DNA from: Clostridiales bacterium
GTDB taxonomy: Bacteria > Bacillota > Clostridia > Christensenellales > Aristaeellaceae
Length of the DNA: 36,782 bases
NCBI GenBank assembly: GCA_015056325.1
Contig: SVGL01000025.1
Location: forward strand, 1 to 36,782
Reading direction: 5' to 3'
The position numbers and the translations under genes are program-made. Below are positions 17,645 to 26,906 of this stretch, in pieces. Below the pieces are notes generated by a model. It saw only the letters and a list, made by a program, of their open reading frames with translations, ran no database searches and had not been told where the DNA came from. Each line of letters opens with the position of its first letter. Position 1 is the stretch's first letter.

Positions 17645-17673
17645 TTTACTTTTGGCGCATCCTCTATTATAAT
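17645..17673 (+). promoter_or_regulatory. pflA promoter
   Basis: TTTACT (17645-17650), 17-base spacer, perfect TATAAT (17668-17673), 33 bases before the ATG. Confidence 0.65.
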
Positions 17674-17706
17674 AGAAGAATGATTCCGCCAGAGAGGAGG
17701 TTTTCG

Positions 17707-18462
17707 ATGGTGGATAACCTGATTGGCCGCATCCATTCCTTTGAGAGCTTCGCGCTGGTGGATGGTCCCGGTGTACGCTGCTCGGTGTTCCTGCACGGGT
17801 GTGCGCTGCGCTGCAAATTCTGCCACAACCCCGACACCTGGACGCCCTGCGACTCCCTCACCCTGATGACGCCGCCGGAGCTGCACAAAAAGCTCATGCG
17901 GTACCGCCCGTACTGGAAGTCCAACGGCGGCGTGACGTTCTCCGGCGGCGAGCCGCTCTTGCAGCTGGAATTCGTCACCGAAACCTGCCGGCTGCTGAAG
18001 AAGGACGGCATCCACACCTGCATCGACACCGCCGGTCAGCCCTTCCGCCCCGGCGACGAAGAATGGCTGCGCAAGTTCGATGCGCTGCTGGATGTGGTGG
18101 ACCTGTTCATCGTGGATATGAAAACCTTCTCCGACCGGGCACACCGGGAGCTCACTGGCCACGGCAATGCCAACATCCTGGCGATGCTTCGCTACCTCTC
18201 CGACAAGCGCAAGCGGCTGTGGATCCGCCATGTGCTGGTGCCCGGCGTCACCGATGACGAGAACGAGCTCATGTCCATCCGCGAGTTCATCTCCACGCTG
18301 CACCGTGTGCGCCGGGTGGAGATCCTGCCCTACCACACCATGGGTATCAGCAAGTGGGAGAAGCTGGGCCTGACCTATCCGCTGGAGGGTATCCCCATGC
18401 CCACGGCGGAGGAAGTCAAGCGCGCGGAGATCCTCATCGGCGCCTTTGCTGGACGTAATTGA
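17707..18462 (+). CDS. pflA: Pyruvate formate-lyase activating enzyme (radical SAM)
   Basis: Radical SAM protein that installs the glycyl radical on PflB. Seen: the cluster motif Cx3CxxC as CALRCKFC (Cys32, 36, 39), the GGEP-type SAM motif in FSGGEPLLQ (about 80), and LPYHTMGISKWEKLG near the C-terminus. Length is 251 residues, normal for PflA. The ATG at 17707 lies 6 bases after GAGAGGAGG; a longer in-frame extension would run through the promoter and is rejected. It is paired with pflB and ends at a bidirectional terminator shared with clpX. Confidence 0.96.
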   Translation: MVDNLIGRIHSFESFALVDGPGVRCSVFLHGCALRCKFCHNPDTWTPCDSLTLMTPPELHKKLMRYRPYWKSNGGVTFSGGEPLLQLEFVTETCRLLKKDGIHTCIDTAGQPFRPGDEEWLRKFDALLDVVDLFIVDMKTFSDRAHRELTGHGNANILAMLRYLSDKRKRLWIRHVLVPGVTDDENELMSIREFISTLHRVRRVEILPYHTMGISKWEKLGLTYPLEGIPMPTAEEVKRAEILIGAFAGRN

Positions 18463-18467
18463 ACATA

Positions 18468-18499
18468 AAAAATCCTGCTCCAAACGGAGCAGGATTTTT
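18468..18499. terminator. Bidirectional terminator between pflA and clpX
   Basis: Perfect stem AAAAATCCTGCTCC / GGAGCAGGATTTTT with an AAAC loop. It has T tracts on both strands and so can end both convergent genes. Confidence 0.9.
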
Positions 18500-18507
18500 C
18501 TTTGCAA

Positions 18508-19827
<1,320 letters not shown>

Positions 19828-19844
19828 GCGTATACCTCACAAAA

Positions 19845-20435
19845 TTACTTCTTGGCGCGGGGATCGAAGATCTCGTCGATGATGCCGTACTCCAGGGCTT
19901 CCTTGGCGGACATAAAGTGGTCACGCTCCAGGTCGCGGCGGATGACCTCCTCAGGCTGGCCGGTCATTTCGGCCTTCATGCGGATCATCTTCTCCTTGGT
20001 CTTCAGCAGCCACTCGGCACGGATCTGCACATCGGTGGCCTGACCCTGCGCGCCGCCCAGGGGCTGATGGATCATAACTTCGCTGTTGGGCAGAGCGCAG
20101 CGCTTGCCCTTCTCGCCCGCCATCAGCAGGAACGCGCCCATAGAGGCCGCCATACCAATGCACACCGTGCGCACCTGGGGCTTGATGTACTGCATGGTAT
20201 CGTAGATCGCCATGCCCGCAGTGACGGAGCCGCCGGGGCTGTTGATGTACAGGCAGATATCGGCGTCGGGATCCTCCATCTCCAGGAAGAGCAGCTGGGC
20301 AACAACCGTATTGGCCACATCGTCGTCGATCTCCCCGCCCAGGAAGATGATGCGGTCCTTCAGCAGTCGGGAATAGATATCATAGGAGCGCTCGCCGCGG
20401 TTGGTTTGCTCCACAACGTAAGGGATCAAGGGCAT
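19845..20435 (-). CDS. clpP: ATP-dependent Clp protease proteolytic subunit ClpP
   Basis: Serine protease that forms the proteolytic double ring of ClpXP. Seen: catalytic Ser98 in GMAASMG, His123 in MIHQPLGG, and Asp172 in ERDHFM. With the ATG at 20435 after AGGAGG the length is 196 residues, typical of the family. An in-frame upstream extension has no ribosome site and is rejected. It lies between tig and clpX; Bacillus has tig-clpX without clpP, while many Clostridia have tig-clpP-clpX. Confidence 0.97.
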   Translation of the reverse strand: MPLIPYVVEQTNRGERSYDIYSRLLKDRIIFLGGEIDDDVANTVVAQLLFLEMEDPDADICLYINSPGGSVTAGMAIYDTMQYIKPQVRTVCIGMAASMGAFLLMAGEKGKRCALPNSEVMIHQPLGGAQGQATDVQIRAEWLLKTKEKMIRMKAEMTGQPEEVIRRDLERDHFMSAKEALEYGIIDEIFDPRAKK

Positions 20436-20514
20436 AAGGTACCTCCTTGGTTCATGGCGGACAGCCGCCGTAAATATCCTATGCAAAGCGTGAGAAATAC
20501 ATTCCCTCACCCGC

Positions 20515-20571
20515 AAAAAGCGCGGGAGGGTACCCCGCAGCAGGAACTCCCCTGCGCAGTCTCCTCCCGCG
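20515..20571 (-). terminator. Probable tig terminator / attenuator before clpP
   Basis: Minus-strand inverted repeat CGCGGGAGGAG (20571-20561) with CCTCCCGCG ahead of CTTTTT (20519-20515). An inner GCAGGGGAGTTCCTGC hairpin sits in the loop. The T tract is short, so partial read-through into clpP is possible. Confidence 0.5.
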
Positions 20572-20584
20572 TATTTGTGTTCAA

Positions 20585-21892
20585 TTACTCAGCGTCAGCA
20601 GCCTTGTCGGTGACGGTAGCGCCAGCCTTCAGCAGGTCGCAGACCTTCTGGATGGCGGCGGTATCGGACAGGTAAGCCTTCTGCTCGTCGGTCAGGCCAG
20701 CCTTGAAGGCCTCGACCTCCTGGCCCATGCGCTCAGCCTGCTTGGCGATCTGAACCTCAACCTCTTCCTCGGTGGGCTCCAGAGCCTCGGCCTTGCGGAT
20801 GGCTTCCAGGGTCAGCTCGATCTTCACGCGCTGTTCGGCCTCGCCGTGGTACTGCTCAGCCAGGGCCTCACGGGTCTGACCGGTGTACTTCAGGTAGTCC
20901 TCCATGCGCAGGCCCTGGTACATCATGCGCATTTCCATGTCGCGCAGGATGTAGCCGGTCTGCTCCTGGATCATGGCCTCGGGGATATCCATCTGAGCAT
21001 TGGCGACAGCGGCCTCGATCAGGGCATTCTCGACGGTCACGTTGTAGTTGGTCTCGGCGCGCTCGTTCAGCTCCTTCTCCACATTGGCCTTGTAGTCGGC
21101 GAAGGTGTCGAAGCCGTTGTCCTGAGCGAAATCGTCATCCAGCTCGGGCAGCTCGGTGGCGGTGATGGCGTTGACCTTCACGTGGAAGACAGCAGCCTTG
21201 CCAGCCAGCTCCTCGGCGTGGTACTGCTCGGGGAAGGTCACTTCCAGATCCTTCTCCTCGCCGATGGCCATGCCGACCATCTGCTCTTCGAAGCCGGGGA
21301 TGAACTGGCCGGAGCCGATCTTGAGGGTCTGGCCCTGCGCGGTGCCGCCGGCGAAGGCAACGCCGTCCACGCTGCCGGCATAGTCCAGGTTCACGGTGTC
21401 GTTGTAATCGACGGTGCGGTCGGTGACATCCAGGGTACGGGCGCCCTTCTGCTGATCCTGCTTGATGCGCTCGTCGATCTCTTCCTCGGTGACGACGTGC
21501 TTGGACTCGACCTCAACGGACAGAGCCTTGTACTCGCCCAGGGTCACATCGGGGCGGACGAACACTTCCACAGTGAAGGTCATGTCCTCACCCTTGACGT
21601 ACTCGCCCATGTCCGTCATCTCGGGGCGGTCAACGGGCTTCAGGCCGTTCTCCTCGATGGCAGCGGTGTACATCTCGGGGAAAACGATGTCCATCGCGTC
21701 CTCAACGAAGACGAACTTGCCGTACATATTCTCAATCACATTGCGGGGAGCCTTGCCCTTACGGAAGCCGGGCACGTTGATCTTGCCGCGGTTCTGCAGG
21801 TAAGCCTTATTCATCGCAGCCTCGAACTCCTCGCCGGAAACGGTGAAGACGAGCTTGGCCTTGTTGCTGGAAATCTTCTCGTAATTGACCAT
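20585..21892 (-). CDS. tig: Trigger factor (ribosome-associated peptidyl-prolyl isomerase)
   Basis: Chaperone that binds nascent chains at the ribosome exit. Seen: the ribosome-binding signature GFRKGKAP (about 42-49), the FKBP-type domain (about 155-245, with [28 protein letters not shown]), and a helical C-terminal domain. The ATG at 21892 follows AGGAGG by 9 bases; seven upstream residues in frame are rejected because they overlap that site. Length is 435 residues, standard. It heads the folding and proteolysis block. Confidence 0.97.
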   Translation of the reverse strand: MVNYEKISSNKAKLVFTVSGEEFEAAMNKAYLQNRGKINVPGFRKGKAPRNVIENMYGKFVFVEDAMDIVFPEMYTAAIEENGLKPVDRPEMTDMGEYVKGEDMTFTVEVFVRPDVTLGEYKALSVEVESKHVVTEEEIDERIKQDQQKGARTLDVTDRTVDYNDTVNLDYAGSVDGVAFAGGTAQGQTLKIGSGQFIPGFEEQMVGMAIGEEKDLEVTFPEQYHAEELAGKAAVFHVKVNAITATELPELDDDFAQDNGFDTFADYKANVEKELNERAETNYNVTVENALIEAAVANAQMDIPEAMIQEQTGYILRDMEMRMMYQGLRMEDYLKYTGQTREALAEQYHGEAEQRVKIELTLEAIRKAEALEPTEEEVEVQIAKQAERMGQEVEAFKAGLTDEQKAYLSDTAAIQKVCDLLKAGATVTDKAADAE

Positions 21893-21968
21893 TGGTTCAT
21901 TCCTCCTGAACACTGTTGAGGGCGGTCAGCCGCCCGTTGATGCGGTAGTTTCATTACGCACGCGGAAT

Positions 21969-21997
21969 ATTTTATCACAGATTTTCCGCAGATGCAA
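21969..21997 (-). promoter_or_regulatory. tig promoter
   Basis: On the minus strand TTGCAT (21997-21992), 17-base spacer, TAAAAT (21974-21969), about 77 bases before the tig ATG. Confidence 0.6.
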
Positions 21998-22036
21998 GGG
22001 TTTTGCAAAGGAATTCGCGGCTTTTTGCGATTCCTT

Positions 22037-22065
22037 TTGACATTTGTGCCTCCGTCATGTATTAT
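22037..22065 (+). promoter_or_regulatory. Promoter of the rlmL-like operon
   Basis: Perfect TTGACA (22037-22042), 17-base spacer, TATTAT (22060-22065). The palindromic repeat at 22085-22196 lies between this promoter and the gene, so it would be transcribed into the leader. Confidence 0.7.
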
Positions 22066-22084
22066 TGTAGTGAAAATGATGTGG

Positions 22085-22196
22085 AACCCCCTCCGTCTTT
22101 GCCTTATGGCAAATCCACCTCCCCTGCGCAGGGGAGGCTCAGCAACTTGGGCGCCCCTTCATAGGGGAGCTGTCCGCGCCAGCGGACTGAGGGGTT
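22085..22196. repeat. MITE-like palindromic intergenic repeat
   Basis: A 112-bp element with imperfect terminal inverted repeats (AACCCCCTCCGTC and GACTGAGGGGTT). It contains four nested hairpins: TGCCTTATGGCA, CCTCCCC/GGGGAGG, GCCCCTTCATAGGGGAGC and GTCCGCGCCAGCGGAC. I recall elements with this end sequence as widespread between genes in gut Clostridia; that is from memory, not a search. No coding capacity. Confidence 0.7.
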
Positions 22197-22215
22197 ACCT
22201 CCAGGAGTGACAAAG

Positions 22216-23337
22216 ATGAATTTTTCTGATATGACCATGATCGCCACCGCCGCCTTCGGCCTTGAAGGCGTGGTTGGCGCGGAGCTCAAGCGCCTGGGCA
22301 TGCAGGACGTCAAGGGCGAGATCGGCGGCGCACGCTTCACCGGCAGCGCGGCGGACGCCTACCTGTGCAATCTTCGCCTGCGCTGCGCAGACCGCGTGCT
22401 GATCGTCCTGAAGGAGAAGGAATGCCGCACCTTCGAGGAGCTGTTCCAGTTCGTGAAGTCCTTCGAGTGGGAGGAAGTGCTCCCGGTGGACGCGAAGATC
22501 AACGTGTCCGGCAAATGCGCGCGCAGCCAGCTGATGAGCGTGCGCGACTGCCAGGCCATCACCAAGAAGGCGATTATAGAACGTCTTAAAGAAAAAACCA
22601 GACGAAGTCTGTTCCCCGAGACCGGCGTGGCCTATCCGATTGAAATCGCCCTGCACGGCGATGTGGCCCGCCTGACCCTGGATACCTCCGGCGACGCCCT
22701 CAACCGCCGCGGCTACCGCACCTGGAACGGCGAGGCGCCTCTGCGGGAGACCCTCGCGGCGACCCTGGTGGAGCTCTCCACCTGGCGGCCCGGCATGCGC
22801 CTGCACGATCCCTGCTGCGGCACCGGTACGCTCCTGATCGAGGCCGCCTTCCGCCTGAGCCACCGCGCCCCGGGCCTGACCCGTCACTTCGCCATGGAGC
22901 AGTTCGCGTTCTTCCCCAAAGAGGACTGCGCCTTCATCAAGAAGCAGTGCCAGGAGGACTTCGAGCTGCACCGCGTGAGCGGCATCAGCGGCTCCGACAT
23001 TGACCCGGAGGCCCTCAAGTTGGCCCAGCGCCATGTCAACCAGGCTGGTCTGAGCGGTCGCATCGAGCTGACCAATATCCCTCTGCAGCAGCTCCAGCTG
23101 GAGGGCGAGCCGGGCGTGTTCCTGTGCAACCCGCCCTATGGCGAGCGCCTGAGCGACCGCAAGTCCTGCGAGAAGCTTTACGCGGAAATGGGCAAGCTCC
23201 TCAAGCGTCACCCCGGCTGGAGCCTGTGCGCCATCGCCTCCGATCCCATGTTTGAGCGGGCCTTCGGACGCAAGGCCGACAAGAAGCGCCGCCTCTACAA
23301 CGGGCGGCTGGAATGCGAGTTCATGATCTACAAATAA
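22216..23337 (+). CDS. rlmL: THUMP-domain class I SAM RNA methyltransferase (RlmL/YpsC-like)
   Basis: Predicted 23S rRNA guanine-N2 methyltransferase. Seen: an N-terminal ferredoxin-like/THUMP region (about 1-160, with CARSQLMSVRDCQAITKKAI), SAM motif I HDPCCGTGTLLIEAA (about 197-211), an acidic motif II (SGSDIDPEAL), and catalytic NPPYGER (about 303). The ATG at 22216 follows CCAGGAG by 8 bases; a GTG three codons earlier overlaps that site. Length is 373 residues, matching the single-domain YpsC form rather than the fused RlmKL. It begins an operon with the next two genes. Target site is inferred from family only. Confidence 0.88.
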   Translation: MNFSDMTMIATAAFGLEGVVGAELKRLGMQDVKGEIGGARFTGSAADAYLCNLRLRCADRVLIVLKEKECRTFEELFQFVKSFEWEEVLPVDAKINVSGKCARSQLMSVRDCQAITKKAIIERLKEKTRRSLFPETGVAYPIEIALHGDVARLTLDTSGDALNRRGYRTWNGEAPLRETLAATLVELSTWRPGMRLHDPCCGTGTLLIEAAFRLSHRAPGLTRHFAMEQFAFFPKEDCAFIKKQCQEDFELHRVSGISGSDIDPEALKLAQRHVNQAGLSGRIELTNIPLQQLQLEGEPGVFLCNPPYGERLSDRKSCEKLYAEMGKLLKRHPGWSLCAIASDPMFERAFGRKADKKRRLYNGRLECEFMIYK

Positions 23338-23347
23338 GGAGACCACC

Positions 23348-23656
23348 GTGAAACACCTGATCCTCAGCGCAGACGGCGACCGCATGGTCTACCTCGTCCC
23401 CGACGACGTAGCCGACCATACCGGCAAGTACGTCCGCCTGTTCTACAACTGGATGAAAGAAAGCAAGCAGGCCAAGCACCTGCGCCGCAAGATGGGGGCG
23501 CAGATCGGCTATTGCTTCAACGAGCAGGATTTTGTGGATTGGCTCAATCACCACAAATTCCGCGATACACCCTGCGTATTCGTCGAGAACCTCGGCTTTA
23601 TCAACCCGCTCCGCTTTCCTGATGAATACAAGGACTGCCCCTGGTTCAACTTCTGA
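23348..23656 (+). CDS. Conserved small protein of unknown function
   Basis: A 102-residue soluble protein starting with GTG 6 bases after GGAG, only 10 bases after the rlmL-like stop, so translation is probably coupled. No signal peptide, membrane segment or known catalytic motif is visible. It has a basic middle (KESKQAKHLRRKMG), a central CFNEQDFVDWLN, and a C-terminus ending in PWFNF. I have the impression that similar small proteins occur in other gut Clostridia, but cannot name a family or a function. Operon position hints at RNA or stress metabolism only weakly. Confidence 0.75.
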   Translation: MKHLILSADGDRMVYLVPDDVADHTGKYVRLFYNWMKESKQAKHLRRKMGAQIGYCFNEQDFVDWLNHHKFRDTPCVFVENLGFINPLRFPDEYKDCPWFNF

Positions 23657-23679
23657 CACACACAGCAAGGAGGCATATT

Positions 23680-24708
23680 ATGGCAAGCAGCTATCCCGCC
23701 CCCGGTTTCTACGCCCCCGCCGATGACCGCTACGACAGCATGGAATATGCCTGCTGCGGCAAGTCCGGCCTGAAGCTCCCCAAGGTCTCCCTGGGCCTGT
23801 GGAACAATTTCGGCTCTGTGAACGTCCACGAGAACGCCCGACAGATGCTGCTGACCGCCTTCGACCTGGGCGTTGTCCACATCGATCTGGCGAACAACTA
23901 CGGCCCCCTCCCCGGCAGCGCGGAGGAAACCTTCGGCCGCGTGCTGGACAGCGACCTGCGTGCCCACCGCGACGAGCTCTGCCTGTCCACCAAGGCGGGC
24001 TACAACATGTGGAAGGGCCCCTACGGCGATTTTGGCAGCCGCAAGTACCTCATCAGCAGCCTCGACCAGAGCCTCAAGCGCATGAAGGTCGATTATGTGG
24101 ACATCTTCTACCACCACCGTCCCGATCCCGAGACGCCCCTGGAGGAAACCATGGGCGCGCTGGCGGACATCGTCCGGCAGGGCAAGGCGCTGTACGTGGG
24201 CGTGTCCAACTACAACGCCGAGCAGACCGCGAAGGCCGCTGATATTTTGAAGTCCATGGGCGTACCGCTGACCATCCACCAGCCCCGCTACAACATGCTG
24301 GACCGCTGGGTGGAGGACGGCGAACCCTCCCTGTGCGATGTGCTGCTAGCGCGCGGTATCGGCGCGGCGGTGTTCTCTCCCCTGGCCCAGGGCCTGCTGA
24401 CGGATCGCTACCTCAACGGCATCCCGGCGGATTCCCGCGCGGCCAGTCCCTGCGTGTTCCTGAATGAATCCGGGGTGAAGCCGGAGATCATCGCCAAGGT
24501 GCGCAAGCTGAACAAGATCGCAAACGACCGCGGCGAGACCATGGCTCAGCTGGCCCTGGCCTGGGTGCTGGAAAATCCGGCGATCACCAGCGTCATCACC
24601 GGTGCGAGCCGCCCTGAGCAGATCATTCAAAATGTGAAGACCATCGAAAAGCATGTGCCCCTCTCCGACGAGGAGAAGAAGGCCATCCGCGCAATTCTTG
24701 CAGAATAA
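23680..24708 (+). CDS. gpr: Aldo/keto reductase, YghZ/Gpr-like (L-glyceraldehyde 3-phosphate reductase type)
   Basis: NADPH-dependent reductase of small aldehydes in the cytosol. Seen: the YghZ-type N-terminus (CCGKSGLKLPKVSLGLW) and the catalytic tetrad Asp69 and Tyr74 in HIDLANNYG, Lys105 in STKAGY and His146 in FYHHR, followed by GKALYVGVSNY and the C-terminal cofactor loop SVITGASRPEQI. Length is 342 residues. AAGGAGG lies 6-7 bases before the ATG. It is third in the rlmL-like operon (23-bp gap) and is followed by a hairpin terminator. Detoxification of L-glyceraldehyde 3-phosphate or methylglyoxal is the family role; the actual substrate here is inferred. Confidence 0.9.
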   Translation: MASSYPAPGFYAPADDRYDSMEYACCGKSGLKLPKVSLGLWNNFGSVNVHENARQMLLTAFDLGVVHIDLANNYGPLPGSAEETFGRVLDSDLRAHRDELCLSTKAGYNMWKGPYGDFGSRKYLISSLDQSLKRMKVDYVDIFYHHRPDPETPLEETMGALADIVRQGKALYVGVSNYNAEQTAKAADILKSMGVPLTIHQPRYNMLDRWVEDGEPSLCDVLLARGIGAAVFSPLAQGLLTDRYLNGIPADSRAASPCVFLNESGVKPEIIAKVRKLNKIANDRGETMAQLALAWVLENPAITSVITGASRPEQIIQNVKTIEKHVPLSDEEKKAIRAILAE

Positions 24709-24716
24709 ATACATAC

Positions 24717-24748
24717 GAAAAGGGAGGCAGCAGCACGCTGTCTCCCTT
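24717..24748. terminator. Terminator between the convergent reductase and DUF368 genes
   Basis: Stem AAGGGAGGCAGC / GCTGTCTCCCTT with an AGCAC loop (one G-T pair). On the minus strand it is followed by TTTTCG, so it suits the DUF368 gene best; on the plus strand the T tract is poor. Confidence 0.7.
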
Positions 24749-24764
24749 GATTGCTTATGGGGAA

Positions 24765-25622
24765 TCATTCCTCCACCGGGGGCTTCTCAACCTTCTGGTT
24801 GAACTTATCCAGCAGCAGGGTGGCCACGCAGCCCAGCACCACGAACACAAGGTGAATCAGGCAGGAGGACACGCCGGCGCTGAAGGCCGCGAAGGGAATG
24901 GTGAAGATGGTTGCGGCAATCACCAGGCCAATGATGCCATGGAACATCACAGAATAATGGTTGTTCATCATCCAGTCCACCGCACGGGTCAGCAGCACGA
25001 AGGTCAGCACCGCGCCCACAGCCACAGGCAGCAGCACACCGCCGTTCAGGTTACCGATGGCGCCGGTGATGTGCTCATAGAAGGTGGAGATGGAGCCGTC
25101 CGCGGCCTGCATCTGCAACGGCAGCATCAGCACGGAGGCGCTCATGCCGGGAGCGATGATGGACAGGGCCAGGCAGGCGCCGCCAAAGGCATTCCAGAAG
25201 AAGTTGGGCACGATCAGCAGCTCCAGGATGCGGGCGCCGCCCAGAATCGCGAAAGCGACCACAAACACAACCGCCAGGGAGACCCAGCTGGCCTTGCTGC
25301 GGCCCTTCTCGCCCGCCTCACGGAACAGGGAGGGCATGATGCCGATGGCCATGCCCACAAACACTGCCAGCGACTGGGTCTCATAGGCCTTGAGGACTTC
25401 CTCCAGCACCTTGGCAATGCCAACATAGCCAATCACAAAGCCAACGAGGATGGGCCACATTTCCTTCGCCGTCTGCTTGAAGGCCTTGACGGGATGGGCC
25501 AGCAGCCGCATCAGGGGCTTATACACGCCGAACAGCACCGCCAGCACGCCGCCGGACACACCGGGCAGCACGCCGCCCGCACCGATCAGCGCACCCTGGA
25601 TGATCTTCACAATCCAATTCAT
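24765..25622 (-). CDS. popT: DUF368 membrane protein, undecaprenyl-phosphate translocase (PopT-like)
   Basis: Polytopic membrane protein of about eight segments over 285 residues. Seen: the N-terminal DUF368 signature GALIGAGGVLPGVSGGVLAV and its internal echo in the second half, ALSIIAPGMSASVLMLPLQ, reflecting an inverted repeat fold. DUF368 proteins have been reported to recycle undecaprenyl phosphate to the inner leaflet; that function is taken from family knowledge. CAGGAGG lies 8 bases before the ATG. It is monocistronic with its own promoter. The carrier it would recycle is the MraY substrate, whose gene is also in this window. Confidence 0.9.
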   Translation of the reverse strand: MNWIVKIIQGALIGAGGVLPGVSGGVLAVLFGVYKPLMRLLAHPVKAFKQTAKEMWPILVGFVIGYVGIAKVLEEVLKAYETQSLAVFVGMAIGIMPSLFREAGEKGRSKASWVSLAVVFVVAFAILGGARILELLIVPNFFWNAFGGACLALSIIAPGMSASVLMLPLQMQAADGSISTFYEHITGAIGNLNGGVLLPVAVGAVLTFVLLTRAVDWMMNNHYSVMFHGIIGLVIAATIFTIPFAAFSAGVSSCLIHLVFVVLGCVATLLLDKFNQKVEKPPVEE

Positions 25623-25666
25623 TTCAATTTCCTCCTGTTGGTGGAATCATATGCATACCAACTTTA

Positions 25667-25695
25667 ATGATACCAGTGTTTATGCTCTGCGTCAA
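25667..25695 (-). promoter_or_regulatory. popT promoter
   Basis: On the minus strand TTGACG (25695-25690), 17-base spacer, TATCAT (25672-25667), 45 bases before the ATG. Confidence 0.6.
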
Positions 25696-25768
25696 CGGGA
25701 AAATCCTTTGAAAGCCCAAGAAAATGGCAATGCGCAAAAATATTTGGCGCAAAGTCGGCCCCTGCCTA

Positions 25769-25797
25769 TTGACAAAGGGGGAAAAGGTTGCTATAAT
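25769..25797 (+). promoter_or_regulatory. tRNA-Leu promoter
   Basis: Perfect consensus: TTGACA (25769-25774), 17-base spacer, TATAAT (25792-25797), 20 bases before the tRNA. It is the strongest promoter seen in the window. Confidence 0.85.
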
Positions 25798-25817
25798 ACC
25801 TCTTGCTGTTACGGCAT

Positions 25818-25902
25818 GCGGTCGTGGCGGAATCGGCATACGCGCACGTTTGAGGGGCGTGTTCTGAAAGGAGTACGGGTTCAAGTCCCGTCGACCGCAC
25901 CA
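25818..25902 (+). tRNA. trnL(gag): tRNA-Leu(GAG)
   Basis: 85 bases with encoded CCA. The acceptor stem GCGGTCG (25818-25824) pairs with CGACCGC (25892-25898), with discriminator A and CCA at 25900-25902. The D-arm begins TGGCGGAATCGGCA. The anticodon arm is CACGT-TTGAGGG-GCGTG with anticodon GAG at 25852-25854, which reads CUC/CUU leucine codons. A class II variable arm follows, then the T-arm ACGGG-TTCAAGT-CCCGT. A consensus promoter and a terminator flank it, so it is a single-gene unit. Confidence 0.95.
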
Positions 25903-25910
25903 TACAGTTG

Positions 25911-25944
25911 ATCCGAACCGGTTCACACGGGTTCGGATTTTTCT
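25911..25944 (+). terminator. tRNA-Leu terminator
   Basis: Stem ATCCGAACC (25911-25919) / GGTTCGGAT (25930-25938) followed by TTTTCTTTT. It lies 8 bases after the tRNA CCA end. Confidence 0.85.
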
Positions 25945-25974
25945 TTTCCGCAACGCTATTGCAGGAGGTGCATC

Positions 25975-26730
25975 ATGACCGATTACATCGCGCAGAACAA
26001 AAAGGCCTGGGAATACAACGCCTATGATTTCTGGTGCAGCCACAACGGTGCCCCTGCCGACCTGGCGGAGCAGCTCCGGGCGGATCCGCTGAAAGCCATC
26101 CGGCGACATGCGGTATATTTCGATTCTTTCGATGGCGTGCGCATCGCCAACATCTGCGGCTCATGCGGGAAGAAGGCCGTTCCGTTGGCTTTGCTGGGCG
26201 CGAACGTAGTGGTGTTTGACATTTCCGCCGACAACTACCGCTATGCCACCGAGGTGGCCTCCGCTGCCGGGGTTCCGCTGGATTACCAGGTGGGCAATGT
26301 GCTGGAGATCGATATGGCCCGCTATGGCGGCAGCTTCGACGTGGTGTTCATGGAGGGCGGCATCCTCTCCTATTTCCACGACATCGGGCAGTTCATGGCC
26401 ATCATGCGCGAGCTCCTCAAACCCGGCGGCAAGCTGATCTGCAGCGACTTCCACCCCTTCAACAAGATCAACGACGCCCTTGGCCTTGAGCAGCCCACCA
26501 TGAGCTATTTCTCCACCGAGGTGTACGAGAGTGAAATGGCCCACGCCCGCTTTTACGAAGACGAAATCCGCCGGAAATTCCCCAAGTGCAGCCACCGGAA
26601 ATACACACTGAGCGAGATCATCAACGCGGTGATGGACACAGGCTTCACGCTGCGCCGCTTCGACGAGCATCCCGCCTGGTTCAAACCGGAGCTGCCCGGT
26701 GAGTTCACGCTGGTCGCGGTGAAGGAATAA
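25975..26730 (+). CDS. Class I SAM-dependent methyltransferase of unknown substrate
   Basis: Soluble 251-residue protein. Seen: a variant SAM motif I, ANICGSCGKKAVPLALLGA (58-76), followed by VVVFDIS with the acidic Asp82, then VGNVLEID, FDVVFMEGGILSYFHDI (motif IV region) and LLKPGGKLICSDFHPF (motif VI region). CAGGAGGTGC lies just before the ATG. It starts after the tRNA terminator and ends at its own terminator; no promoter was seen, so expression may rely on read-through. The closest broad class is the UbiE/small-molecule methyltransferases. The substrate is unknown; the hydrolase and ATP-grasp genes downstream are possible partners only by proximity. Confidence 0.85.
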   Translation: MTDYIAQNKKAWEYNAYDFWCSHNGAPADLAEQLRADPLKAIRRHAVYFDSFDGVRIANICGSCGKKAVPLALLGANVVVFDISADNYRYATEVASAAGVPLDYQVGNVLEIDMARYGGSFDVVFMEGGILSYFHDIGQFMAIMRELLKPGGKLICSDFHPFNKINDALGLEQPTMSYFSTEVYESEMAHARFYEDEIRRKFPKCSHRKYTLSEIINAVMDTGFTLRRFDEHPAWFKPELPGEFTLVAVKE

Positions 26731-26742
26731 GCGATTCCACAG

Positions 26743-26770
26743 GCTTCCCGAGCCATCGGGAGCTTTTTTT
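26743..26770 (+). terminator. Terminator of the methyltransferase gene
   Basis: Stem GC-T-TCCCGA / TCGGGA-GC with a GCCA loop (one bulged T) followed by a run of seven T residues. Confidence 0.8.
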
Positions 26771-26826
26771 GTTGCCCTACTGGCAGAAAAAGTCGCGGGA
26801 AAGCCCCTTTTCGCCGCGAATGCGCC

Positions 26827-26855
26827 TTGTGTCCGTGGGCATTCTGTGGTAGAAT
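26827..26855 (+). promoter_or_regulatory. Promoter of the first hydrolase gene
   Basis: TTGTGT (26827-26832), 17-base spacer, TAGAAT (26850-26855), about 50 bases before the ATG at 26907. The -35 box is moderate. Confidence 0.5.
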
Positions 26856-26906
26856 GTCCGGAGCGGCTTTTGCCGCCGGATCATCGCAGCAATGGAGTGT
26901 GTCAGC

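Noticed and set aside
17554..17706. Longer PflA starting near 17554
   Set aside because: It would read through the pflB terminator and the pflA promoter; the ATG at 17707 has an ideal ribosome site and matches family length.
22085..22196. Riboswitch ahead of the RNA methyltransferase
   Set aside because: The terminal inverted repeats and nested perfect hairpins fit a mobile intergenic repeat better, and no known riboswitch core was recognised.
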